Below are positions 1 to 6,914 of a stretch of 9,985 nucleotides of DNA, in pieces (within the stretch, counting starts at the first letter, position 1; every line of letters begins with the position of its first letter). Both the position numbers and the translations under genes were made by a program. The DNA is taken from NCBI GenBank assembly GCA_030621805.1, contig JAUXGY010000039.1, positions 1 through 9,985 on the forward strand, written 5' to 3'. Below the pieces are notes generated by a model, which had not been told where the DNA came from, did not search any database, and saw only the letters and a list, made by a program, of their open reading frames with translations. This stretch comes from Kiritimatiellales bacterium (lineage in GTDB: Bacteria; Verrucomicrobiota; Kiritimatiellia; Kiritimatiellales; Pontiellaceae).

Positions 1-2535
1 GACCGCGAGGGTCTGCACGTTTTCGTCGCCTTGGATCCAGTAGCGGTTCTCGATGCCGGTACGCTTGCGAATGGCGTCGGAATCCCACTCGCCATGGCCT
101 TGCAGCAGCTCGTCGTTGGTGAGGTGGCGCGAGCCGAATACGGTGGAGATGTTGGAAATATAAACAGGCTTTGCAACCGCAATGCGGCTTGAAGTCGGGG
201 CGACATGCATGTCGCCCGTACTGCGGCGCTTCTCCATGATGGGCGTGCCGGGGTCTTCCTTGGTGAGCGGCTTGAGCTGCGCCGCTTCGTCGGACGCAAT
301 CTTGAGCATCGGGGTGCCGACCGTCAGCACGTCGCCCTCTTCAACCATTACCTCGGCAATGGTTCCGCCAACGGGCGCGGAGATATCCATTGCGGCCTTA
401 TCGGCCTCGACCGATGCAATCAGGTCGCCCTCGGCAATCGCCGTGCCCTCGGCAACGAGCAGACTGGTAACGGTGATGGTTTCGTCGGATGGACTGGAGC
501 CGATGGCCTTGACGGTAACGGTTCCGGCCTCCTCCTCGACGGGCTTTTCCCAGTGGATATCGACTTCGAGCATTTCGCAGCACTTTTCGAGGGTGCGCTT
601 GTAGGAGGGCAGCACCTCGATCTGGCAGGAAAAGTCGTACGGGATGTAGGTGTCGGGCCGCGTGACGCGTGCGACCTGAACGGTGCTGTCTACCTTCTCG
701 GCGATAGTTGCAACAATCTCGCCGCCCATGCCGGCAGTCTGGTTGTCTTCGTGGACGACGACGAGCTTGCCGGTCTTCCTGGCGGAGGCCAATACGGCTT
801 CCTCGTCCCACGGGAAGATGGTGCGCAGGTCGATGATCTCGGCATTGATGCCGATTTCGAAAAGGGCTTCGGCGGTGCGCTCGCAGACCGGCATGGAGCC
901 GCCCCAGCTGACGAGGGTGATGTCCTGCCCGGCCCGCGCGATGCGTGCCTTGCCGATCGGGACATACTGCTTTTCAACGTCGGCTGAAGTGGTGTTGGAG
1001 CGGTCGTTGATCAGGCTCTTCGGGAAAAGGAAGACCGACGGGCGGCCGGATTCAAAAATGGCATTGAGCAGGCCGGCGGCATCGGCGGCGGTCGACGGCA
1101 TGAATACATCGACGCCCGGCACGTGCGCGCAGAGGGCTTCCATCGTCTGGGCGTGGTAGGGGCCGAGGCCGGGGCGGTAGGCCCCGGAGATGGCCATGAT
1201 GAGCATGGGCGATTCCCACTGGCCGTTGGTTCGCCAGTGCATGGCCCCGATCTCGGAAAGAATCAGGTTGTAGGCCACGGGCATGAAGTCGGAAAACTGC
1301 ATGAAAGCGATGGGGTGGTCGCCGGCGAGTGCTTGTCCGGTGGAGACCCCGAGAATGGTGGATTCGGCGAGTGCGGCGTTGTTGACCTGCTCGGGGAAGG
1401 TTTTTGAAAGGCCGCGTGTGAGGCCAAAGACATCGCCTTTGGGGTCTTCGATATCTTGACCGAGCAGGGTGGTTTTTGGTTCCTTTGAAAGGCGAGTCTT
1501 GAGGGTTTCACGCATGGCTTCGAGCATGCTGAGTTCGCGGTTGTCTTCGGTTCCGGTATATTCTGCGCGGGGTTCGGGCAGGGGCTTTTTGGCATCGAAG
1601 ATGGGTTTGGGGGCGGTGCCTTTGCGGGCGATGTGGAAGGCGGAATCGATCTGTTCTTTTACTTCGTTTTCGATGGCCTTGAGCTGTTCCTCGGCGATGC
1701 CGGATTCGAGCAGCTGGGCACGTAAGTTGGCGCAGGGGTCGGCGTTATCCATGGCGTGTTGGAGGTCGGCTTCGGTGCGGTAGGTGGATTGGTCGTCGGC
1801 GTTGGTGTGGCTTTCGAGCCGCTCTACGTTGAAGACGACAATTTGCGGACCGCGGGTTTCGCGTAGGCTGGAAACGACTTCTTCGAATTTTTCAAAGGTT
1901 GGGACGGCGTCGGAGCCGTCGACGCGGTGAATGGGCAGGCCGAGGAAGGTGTCGGCCTCGCGGTCGGGCAGGGAGTAAAAGGTATTGCCTTTGGTGAGGG
2001 TGGAGAGGGCGAAGCGGTTGTCTTCGATGAGGAAGAGCACCGGAAGCTTGGAGCGGACGGCTTCGGCAACGGCCTCGAAGAAGTCGCCCTGCTGGGTGGC
2101 CCCGTCGCCGACGGAGACGAGCACGAAGGGGTTGCCTTCGTCGGTCTTGATGGAGGAGGCAACGCCTACGGCCTGGAGCGCATTGCTGCCGACGAGGGTG
2201 GGGGTGCTCATGATGTTCAGTGAGCGGTCGCAGGAAAAGCCGGGCATGCGTCGTCCGGCGGAGTTGGACTCGGCTTTGCCGAAGAGGCCATGGAAGGCGG
2301 TTTCGTAGGACACCCCGCGGGCATAGGCGAGGGCGCGATCGCGATAGTGCAGGTGCAACCAGTCGGCGTCGATGAGGTGCGGTGCCAGTGTGGCGGAGGC
2401 TTCGTGGCCGGAGGAGGGGATGTAGAAAAAAACTTCCCCGCGTTGTGCGGCGGCCGATTGGACGCGGTCGGTATAGCGCGAGGCCACCATGGGGCGGTAG
2501 ATTTCAAGGAGTTTTTCAGCAGTCGTTGTATTCAT
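1..2535 (-). CDS. Fused 2-oxoacid dehydrogenase E1-alpha/E1-beta, lipoyl domain and beta-ketoacyl-ACP synthase III (partial)
   Basis: The frame is open without a stop for 845 codons from ATG 2535 to the window edge; I translated it end to end and found no frameshift. Residues about 1-325 are E1-alpha: the thiamine diphosphate motif runs from GDG (143-145) to N173, and RLESHTNADD (239-248) matches the E1-alpha phosphorylation-loop region. The stretch RRMPGFSCD and the LQAVGVA that follows look more like branched-chain than pyruvate E1. Residues about 335-660 are E1-beta, with catalytic-type E391, QFSDFMP (413-419), GPYHAQT (458-464) and IIDLRTIFPWD. Residues about 670-746 are a lipoyl domain with EADKA, the lysine to be lipoylated being K713. 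After a linker of about 40 residues, 790-845 match the FabH N-terminus (LTNDELL, then RKRTGIENR). No E2 catalytic HxxxDG core or subunit-binding domain lies between lipoyl and KAS domains. The KAS catalytic Cys-His-Asn lie outside the window. Only a weak Shine-Dalgarno (AAAGG) precedes the start. Domain calls are strong; substrate and product are inferred. Confidence 0.9.
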   Translation of the reverse strand, partial: MNTTTAEKLLEIYRPMVASRYTDRVQSAAAQRGEVFFYIPSSGHEASATLAPHLIDADWLHLHYRDRALAYARGVSYETAFHGLFGKAESNSAGRRMPGFSCDRSLNIMSTPTLVGSNALQAVGVASSIKTDEGNPFVLVSVGDGATQQGDFFEAVAEAVRSKLPVLFLIEDNRFALSTLTKGNTFYSLPDREADTFLGLPIHRVDGSDAVPTFEKFEEVVSSLRETRGPQIVVFNVERLESHTNADDQSTYRTEADLQHAMDNADPCANLRAQLLESGIAEEQLKAIENEVKEQIDSAFHIARKGTAPKPIFDAKKPLPEPRAEYTGTEDNRELSMLEAMRETLKTRLSKEPKTTLLGQDIEDPKGDVFGLTRGLSKTFPEQVNNAALAESTILGVSTGQALAGDHPIAFMQFSDFMPVAYNLILSEIGAMHWRTNGQWESPMLIMAISGAYRPGLGPYHAQTMEALCAHVPGVDVFMPSTAADAAGLLNAIFESGRPSVFLFPKSLINDRSNTTSADVEKQYVPIGKARIARAGQDITLVSWGGSMPVCERTAEALFEIGINAEIIDLRTIFPWDEEAVLASARKTGKLVVVHEDNQTAGMGGEIVATIAEKVDSTVQVARVTRPDTYIPYDFSCQIEVLPSYKRTLEKCCEMLEVDIHWEKPVEEEAGTVTVKAIGSSPSDETITVTSLLVAEGTAIAEGDLIASVEADKAAMDISAPVGGTIAEVMVEEGDVLTVGTPMLKIASDEAAQLKPLTKEDPGTPIMEKRRSTGDMHVAPTSSRIAVAKPVYISNISTVFGSRHLTNDELLQGHGEWDSDAIRKRTGIENRYWIQGDENVQTLAV

Positions 2536-2563
2536 GAATTTTCCAGCCTTTTTATTGCAGTAA

Positions 2564-2592
2564 ATAGTAGGGCGATGACGGGATCAGGTCTA
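2564..2592 (-). promoter_or_regulatory. Candidate sigma-70 promoter of the E1-lipoyl-KASIII fusion gene
   Basis: Read on the minus strand, TAGACC (2592-2587) and TACTAT (2569-2564) are separated by exactly 17 bp, each matching 4 of 6 consensus positions. The -10 ends about 28 bp before the ATG at 2535. The match is modest and could be chance. Another -10-like hexamer, TACAAT, lies at 2605-2600 but has no recognisable -35 partner. Confidence 0.3.
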
Positions 2593-2618
2593 TGCGGAAA
2601 TTGTAGAATCTCTATCTT

Positions 2619-2647
2619 TTGACATTGGCTCTTTTGGCCGTTATGGT
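2619..2647 (+). promoter_or_regulatory. Sigma-70-type promoter of ptsP
   Basis: A perfect -35 box TTGACA (2619-2624) is followed after 17 bp by TATGGT (2642-2647), a 4 of 6 match to the -10 box. Transcription would begin near 2654, about 20 bp before the ATG at 2676. The TTG at 2619 that opens the longest reading frame is part of this -35 box, which argues against it as a start codon. Confidence 0.6.
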
Positions 2648-2675
2648 TTGCACACTGTACGGGATTGTATTTGAT

Positions 2676-4934
2676 ATGAAAAAGGGAAGTGTAGATCTAA
2701 TTTGCGATGTCGCCGAACTGATTTCGGTGTTCGACGCAGAAAAAAAAGACCAGGACATTCTGCAGAGCGTGGTGTCGACGGTGGCTTGGCACATGCGGGC
2801 CGCGGTTTGCTCGATTTATATCTACGAGGAGGAACGCCGAGAGCTCGTTCTGCGGGCGACGCAGGGGCTCCGCCCAGAAGCCGTTGGTACGGTGAGGCTG
2901 GCACTGGGCGAGGGGATAACGGGACGTGCGGTGCAGGAGCTCCGACCGATCTGCGTGGGAAAGGCCTCCCAGAGCGCATTAAATTGTCCTTTCCCGGGCA
3001 TTGAAGAGGAGAAGTACGAGGCGTTCCTTGCGGTTCCGATTTTACGGGGACTTCGGCGGATCGGAGCCTTGGTGGTTCAGGATGGGGTGGCCAATTATTT
3101 CGGGGCGAATGACACCAAGGCACTGCGGGCTATTGCGGCGCAGTTGGCGTCGGTGATTGAAACCGTGCGGATGCTGGACGAAGTTCACGGGGAGACCGAG
3201 GGGTCGTCCAGAGTGCTGGCACCTAAAAAAAGTGTTCATGAAGGGATTCTTCGCGGGCGTTCGGCCAGCGCCGGAACGGCACGCGGGCGGGCGCTAACGT
3301 TGGGGTCGAGCCAGTCTGACCGTTGCCTCTTACCCGATGCGGCCGGCACTCCGCATACGCTTGAAGATTTCGAGAAGGCCGTGGAAAGAACGGTCACGCA
3401 GATCAACCAGCTACAACGGCAGACCGGCGAAGAGCTGGCCGATGTGGCCGTACTGATCTTTAGTGCGCACTTGCTGATTCTGGAGGACGAACAGTTTTCC
3501 GGCCGTATTATTAAGCGGATCGAGGATGGCACCCCGGCGGTGAAGGCGATCTCCGTGGTGGTGAACGAATACGCCGAGGTCTTTGCCAGTAGCAAGATGC
3601 CGCTCGTCCGTGAGAAGATCCTCGATATAAAGGATTTGGGAAACCGGCTTTTACGCAATTTGCTGAACGAAGAGGCGGATGAGTGCGACTACAAGGGACA
3701 GATTATTATTGCCCATGAGTTGCTGCCCTCCGATATCCTGAAGCTCTCCGCCGAAAATGTGGAAGGCTTTATTGTCAGTAGCGGGGTGACCTCGCATAAC
3801 GCAATTATCTGTCGGTCGTTGCGCATCCCGATGATGGCGGTTGCTCGCGAGGTGGCCGACGGGATTCCGGAAGGGGAAGAGTTGCTGGTCGATGCCACGC
3901 AGGGGATTATCTATCTGCAACCCGGCGAGGAGGTCTATGCAAAATACCGGAAATTGGATGCCACCTGGGAGGCCCTGCACAAGGCCTCCGACGTCAAACC
4001 CGAAACGCGGACCCAATGCGGCGAACGGGTGCAGATTTTCGCCAATATCAATCTGCTCAGCGACCTTGAACCCGCCCGGAGGTTCAAGGCGGAAGGCGTT
4101 GGGCTCTACCGCTCTGAATTTCCCTTCATCGTGCGCAACGACTTCCCCGGAGAGGAAGAGCAGTATGATATCTACAAAAAACTCGTCAATCAGGTGGCCG
4201 GCAAATCCGTCACGTTCCGAACCCTCGATATCGGGGGCGATAAAATGCTCTCATACTACTCGAACGTACACGAAGCCAACCCGTTTCTCGGCATGCGCGC
4301 CATCCGGTTTTCATTGCAAAACAAGGAGATCTTCTGTCACCAACTTCGCGCTTTCCTGCGCGCCGGAGCCGAGGGTAATACGCGGATCATGTTCCCGCTC
4401 ATCTCTTCGGTGGATGACTTTGAGGCGGCTCGGGATATTGTCCATGAGTGCATGGATCAGCTGGAGAAAGAAGGAATTCCCTTCTGTCGTGATACCCAGC
4501 TGGGGGTCATGATGGAATTGCCTTCGGCGGTCGAGGTGGCGGAGGAGCTCGCGCAGGAAGCGGACTTTCTTTCGATCGGCTCCAACGACCTGATCCAATA
4601 CATGCTGGCCGTTGACCGTACCAACGAACAGGTATCCAAGCTCTATTTGGCACACCACCCAGCCATCCTGCGCTCGATGAACCGGATTGTCTCCGCCGCT
4701 CGAACCTTTGGGAAGGATGTTTCGATCTGCGGCGACCTCTCTGCCGATCCGCACATGCTGAAGTTCCTGCTCGGCATTGGGCTGCGCAAATTCAGTATCG
4801 ACATCATCAATGCGCCCGCCATCCAGCGATCCGTGCAGGAAACCACCTTGGCACAAACCCAGAAAATTGCGGAAACCATGCTCGGTTTCGGCCGCATCAG
4901 CGAGGTGGAAGCCTTTCTGGAAACCCTCGGTTAG
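2676..4934 (+). CDS. ptsP: Phosphoenolpyruvate-protein phosphotransferase PtsP (enzyme I of the nitrogen PTS)
   Basis: The 752-residue protein is close to the usual PtsP length (E. coli about 748). Residues about 15-166 form a GAF domain. From about 193 (GRSASAGTARGRAL) the enzyme I fold begins, with the helical HPr-binding region at about 225-335. The phosphohistidine is H374 in SSGVTSHNAII. The C-terminal PEP-binding barrel shows EGVGLYRSEF (473-482), NPFLGMRAIR (535-544), a second signature at FLSIGSNDLIQY (631-642) and the catalytic C685 in SICGD. It should transfer phosphate from PEP to an NPr-type HPr in the cytoplasm; no NPr or EIIA-Ntr gene is visible here. GAF domains of this family are reported to respond to glutamine and 2-oxoglutarate, which suits its place before amtB-glnK. 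I chose ATG 2676 because the longer TTG start (2619) is a -35 box and another in-frame ATG (2643) lies in the -10 box. The Shine-Dalgarno is weak. An enzyme I of another dedicated PTS is less likely. Confidence 0.93.
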   Translation: MKKGSVDLICDVAELISVFDAEKKDQDILQSVVSTVAWHMRAAVCSIYIYEEERRELVLRATQGLRPEAVGTVRLALGEGITGRAVQELRPICVGKASQSALNCPFPGIEEEKYEAFLAVPILRGLRRIGALVVQDGVANYFGANDTKALRAIAAQLASVIETVRMLDEVHGETEGSSRVLAPKKSVHEGILRGRSASAGTARGRALTLGSSQSDRCLLPDAAGTPHTLEDFEKAVERTVTQINQLQRQTGEELADVAVLIFSAHLLILEDEQFSGRIIKRIEDGTPAVKAISVVVNEYAEVFASSKMPLVREKILDIKDLGNRLLRNLLNEEADECDYKGQIIIAHELLPSDILKLSAENVEGFIVSSGVTSHNAIICRSLRIPMMAVAREVADGIPEGEELLVDATQGIIYLQPGEEVYAKYRKLDATWEALHKASDVKPETRTQCGERVQIFANINLLSDLEPARRFKAEGVGLYRSEFPFIVRNDFPGEEEQYDIYKKLVNQVAGKSVTFRTLDIGGDKMLSYYSNVHEANPFLGMRAIRFSLQNKEIFCHQLRAFLRAGAEGNTRIMFPLISSVDDFEAARDIVHECMDQLEKEGIPFCRDTQLGVMMELPSAVEVAEELAQEADFLSIGSNDLIQYMLAVDRTNEQVSKLYLAHHPAILRSMNRIVSAARTFGKDVSICGDLSADPHMLKFLLGIGLRKFSIDIINAPAIQRSVQETTLAQTQKIAETMLGFGRISEVEAFLETLG

Positions 4935-4961
4935 TCCGCCATTCGGCCCTGTATTATATAG

Positions 4962-4983
4962 ATACAATATTGTCTTATTGTAT
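4962..4983. repeat. Perfect 8-bp inverted repeat in the amtB upstream region
   Basis: ATACAATA (4962-4969) and TATTGTAT (4976-4983) are exact inverted copies around a 6-nt centre. A further pair TGTAT/ATACA (4950-4954, 4962-4966) overlaps the left arm. The element lies 28 bp after the ptsP stop and about 125-145 bp before the predicted amtB transcription start, the usual range for an enhancer-binding activator of sigma-54 promoters. It is AT-rich and lacks a following T-tract, so it is a poor intrinsic terminator. Confidence 0.5.
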
Positions 4984-5025
4984 AACAACAGGACGAATAT
5001 GTATCATATAACAAGCAGTCTTATT
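4972..5025. repeat. Two interleaved direct-repeat pairs upstream of amtB
   Basis: GTCTTATT occurs at 4972-4979 and 5018-5025, and TATAACAA at 4981-4988 and 5007-5014, giving an A-B-N18-B-A order with all copies in the same orientation. The segment lies between ptsP and the sigma-54 promoter, with no gene in it. It may hold activator sites; it does not match the NtrC consensus TGCACC-N5-GGTGCA. Confidence 0.4.
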
Positions 5026-5044
5026 TTCTGAAATCTCATTACTC

Positions 5045-5065
5045 CTTATTTACCAACTGAATAAG
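5045..5065. repeat. Small inverted repeat just upstream of the amtB promoter
   Basis: CTTATT (5045-5050) and AATAAG (5060-5065) are exact inverted copies separated by 9 bp, centred about 52 bp before the predicted transcription start. The left arm repeats a hexamer also present at 4974-4979 and 5020-5025. The function is unknown and the match may be chance in AT-rich DNA. Confidence 0.3.
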
Positions 5066-5080
5066 ACACGACCCTTCCGT

Positions 5081-5096
5081 TGGCATACCTTCTGCG
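5081..5096 (+). promoter_or_regulatory. Sigma-54 (RpoN) promoter of amtB-glnK
   Basis: TGGCAT at 5081-5086 and TGC at 5093-5095 place the invariant GG and GC dinucleotides 12 bp apart, as in the consensus TGGCAC-N5-TTGCW. Transcription would start near 5107, leaving a leader of about 55 nt. Sigma-54 control is the rule for amtB-glnK operons in many bacteria, so site and context agree. Confidence 0.7.
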
Positions 5097-5148
5097 ATTA
5101 GCCCTCCATTCCCGTTCGAGATTTCGAAAGTTTGCTGGGTTAACCAAA

Positions 5149-5155
5149 AAGGAGG
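5149..5155 (+). promoter_or_regulatory. Ribosome binding site that fixes the amtB start
   Basis: AAGGAGG at 5149-5155 is a full Shine-Dalgarno sequence placed 6 nt before ATG 5162. The in-frame ATG at 5156 directly abuts this site and so is unlikely to be used. Confidence 0.8.
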
Positions 5156-5161
5156 ATGCAG

Positions 5162-6487
5162 ATGCATCATAGTAGAAAGAAAATACAAACGCTCTTCTTC
5201 GCGTTGTGTGCCTTCGCACTACCCGCGGCGGTCTTCGCAGAAGAAGCCGCTCCGGAGATCACTGCGGCGGACGTCATGTTCACCGTCAACAATACCTGGA
5301 TGATGGTTTCTATTTTCCTCGTGTTTATCATGCATCTGGGTTTTGCCATGGTGGAAACGGGACTGACGCGCGCCAAGAATACGGTGAATATCCTGTTCAA
5401 AAATACGGCGATCGTGGCGATTGGTCTGCTGACCTACACGCTGATCGGTTTTAACTTGATGTATCCAACGGATTGGTCGGTTGCCGGAATTATCGCCAAA
5501 GTTACATTCGGTGTCATCTGCCCGGAAGGCGGACTGACCGCTGCATACAACCCCGGCTATACCTACTGGACCGACTTTCTGTTCCAAGGCATGTTTGCGG
5601 CCACGGCGGCCACGATTGTTTCGGGTGCCGTTGCCGAGCGCGTTAAGCTTGGGCCGTTTTTGGTGTTCTGCACACTTTACGTAGCTCTGGTCTATCCCTT
5701 CGTCGGCTCATGGGTTTGGGGCGGCGGCTGGTTGGCAGAAAAAGGCTTCCACGACTTTGCGGGCTCCACATTAGTTCACTCCGTCGGTGGCTGGGGTGCT
5801 CTCGCAGGTATCATCGTGATCGGACCGCGGATTGGGAAATATGTTAACGGGCAGATTAAAGGCATCATGGGTCACAACATGCCGCTGCTGACCATCGGCG
5901 CATTCCTGCTCTGGTTGGGCTGGTTCGGTTTCAACGGCGGCTCCGTACTCTCTGCCGATCCAGGCATGGTTTCCTATGTGCTTGTGACCACTTGTTTGGC
6001 TGCTGCGGCCGGCATCATCGGTTCCATGACGGCCTCCTGGACGATCCAGAAAAAGCCTGACTTAACCATGGTGCTCAACGGCTGCTTGGCCGGTCTCGTG
6101 GGTATAACTGCGGGTGCGGATGTGGTTTCCGTTAAAGCGGCCGTCATCATTGGTTTGGTCTGCGGCGGGGTTGCGGTGGTTTCCGTCATGGCCTTCGACC
6201 GGATGAAACTTGACGACCCGGTGGGTGCGACGACCGTTCACTTGGTTTGTGGTATTCTAGGAACGCTGTTCGTGGGTGTTTTCAGCGCGGAATTCAGCGT
6301 TATGACCCAGCTCATCGGAGTTCTGGCCTATGGCGCCGTCTGCTTCCCCGCCGCCCTGTTACTCTTCATTATCCTGAAGAAAACCGTCGGTATTCGTGTG
6401 AGTAAAGAAGAGGAACTCAAAGGGCTCGACCTTGGCGAACACGGCCAAGAGGCTTATCATGGATTCCAGTTCTTCACGAACGTCTAA
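5162..6487 (+). CDS. amtB: Ammonium transporter (Amt/AmtB family)
   Basis: The 441-residue membrane protein conducts ammonium across the inner membrane as a trimer. A cleavable signal peptide fits residues 1-26 (KK, hydrophobic stretch, AVFA then EEA), as in E. coli AmtB, and is followed by about 11 hydrophobic segments. Family landmarks are present: FQGMFA (141-146) with the likely periplasmic gate phenylalanine; D198-F-A-G-S-T-L-V-H206 with the spacing of E. coli D160 to H168; GWFGFN (253-258); and the second pore histidine H360 in TTVHLVCGILG. The C-terminal tail (about 420-441, GLDLGEHGQEAY) is the conserved cytosolic region that contacts GlnK. A strong ribosome site, a sigma-54 promoter and the glnK gene 19 nt downstream support nitrogen-controlled expression and PII gating. 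The pore residues look intact, so an active channel is expected. Confidence 0.96.
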   Translation: MHHSRKKIQTLFFALCAFALPAAVFAEEAAPEITAADVMFTVNNTWMMVSIFLVFIMHLGFAMVETGLTRAKNTVNILFKNTAIVAIGLLTYTLIGFNLMYPTDWSVAGIIAKVTFGVICPEGGLTAAYNPGYTYWTDFLFQGMFAATAATIVSGAVAERVKLGPFLVFCTLYVALVYPFVGSWVWGGGWLAEKGFHDFAGSTLVHSVGGWGALAGIIVIGPRIGKYVNGQIKGIMGHNMPLLTIGAFLLWLGWFGFNGGSVLSADPGMVSYVLVTTCLAAAAGIIGSMTASWTIQKKPDLTMVLNGCLAGLVGITAGADVVSVKAAVIIGLVCGGVAVVSVMAFDRMKLDDPVGATTVHLVCGILGTLFVGVFSAEFSVMTQLIGVLAYGAVCFPAALLLFIILKKTVGIRVSKEEELKGLDLGEHGQEAYHGFQFFTNV

Positions 6488-6506
6488 CTTGAAAGGAGAT
6501 CAAATC

Positions 6507-6848
6507 ATGAAACTTATTATTGCATACATACAGCCCGAAGCCCTCAACGAGGTGAAGCAGTCGCTTTACGAAGCCGGGGTCTATAAAATGTCCATCACCA
6601 ACGCCATGGGGTGCGGCCAGCAGAAGGGCTATCACGAATCCTACCGCGGTGCCGACATCGAAGTGAACCTGCTTAAAAAAGTTCGGCTGGAAGTTGCCAT
6701 CAACGATGAATTCGTTGAATCCACCACCGACGCAATCATCAAAGGCGCGCGTACCGGTAACATTGGCGACGGAAAAATCTTCGTTCTCGACCTGCCGGAA
6801 TGCATCCGCATCCGTACCGGTGAAAAGGGAGCTGATGCCGTTGGCTAA
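6507..6848 (+). CDS. glnK: PII-family nitrogen regulatory protein (GlnK-type)
   Basis: The 113-residue protein has normal PII length and aligns without gaps to E. coli GlnB over most of its length. Ligand residues for ATP and 2-oxoglutarate are kept: Q39, K58, T83, the GDGK motif ending at K90, R101 and R103. The T-loop reads QQKGYHESYRGADIEV, with Tyr46 present but Ile at position 51, where the uridylylated tyrosine of proteobacterial PII proteins sits. GlnD-type uridylylation at the usual residue is therefore not possible. The gene follows amtB by 19 nt with AAAGGAG at 6492-6498, and a terminator follows it. It most likely binds and closes the AmtB channel in response to ATP/ADP and 2-oxoglutarate. 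The name glnK rests on amtB linkage. Confidence 0.94.
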   Translation: MKLIIAYIQPEALNEVKQSLYEAGVYKMSITNAMGCGQQKGYHESYRGADIEVNLLKKVRLEVAINDEFVESTTDAIIKGARTGNIGDGKIFVLDLPECIRIRTGEKGADAVG

Positions 6849-6868
6849 TGGAGAAGTTCTTTCTCCGC

Positions 6869-6910
6869 AGAGCGTCCTGCCCATCTTAGATGGGTAGGGC
6901 GTTCTTTTTT
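6869..6910 (+). terminator. Strong Rho-independent terminator of amtB-glnK
   Basis: A stem of 17 pairs (6869-6885 with 6889-6905, three of them G-U) closes a 3-nt TTA loop and runs into six T residues (6905-6910). The core is CCTGCCCATC against GATGGGTAGG. It starts 20 nt after the glnK stop and separates the operon from the barrel gene. Confidence 0.9.
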
Positions 6911-6914
6911 CTAC

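Noticed and set aside
205..987. 260-codon plus-strand open frame with a favourable length
   Set aside because: It lies opposite the E1-beta/lipoyl coding strand, its translation has no recognisable domain and it has no ribosome site; it is an antisense shadow of GC-rich coding DNA.
3841..4512. 223-codon plus-strand frame inside ptsP
   Set aside because: It is an alternative frame of ptsP with a composition rich in Arg, Ser and Pro, and the ptsP frame is uninterrupted through it.
4962..4983. Possible Rho-independent terminator for ptsP
   Set aside because: The 8-bp stem is almost wholly A-T and no T-tract follows, so it would be very weak; a regulatory site is the better reading.
4311..4988. 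225-codon minus-strand open frame over the end of ptsP
   Set aside because: The opposite strand encodes the conserved PEP-binding barrel with its catalytic cysteine; the antisense frame shows no family motif.
6851..6865. GAGAA-N5-TTCTC hairpin just after glnK
   Set aside because: Only 5 bp of stem; the strong terminator that begins at 6869 makes a separate role unnecessary.
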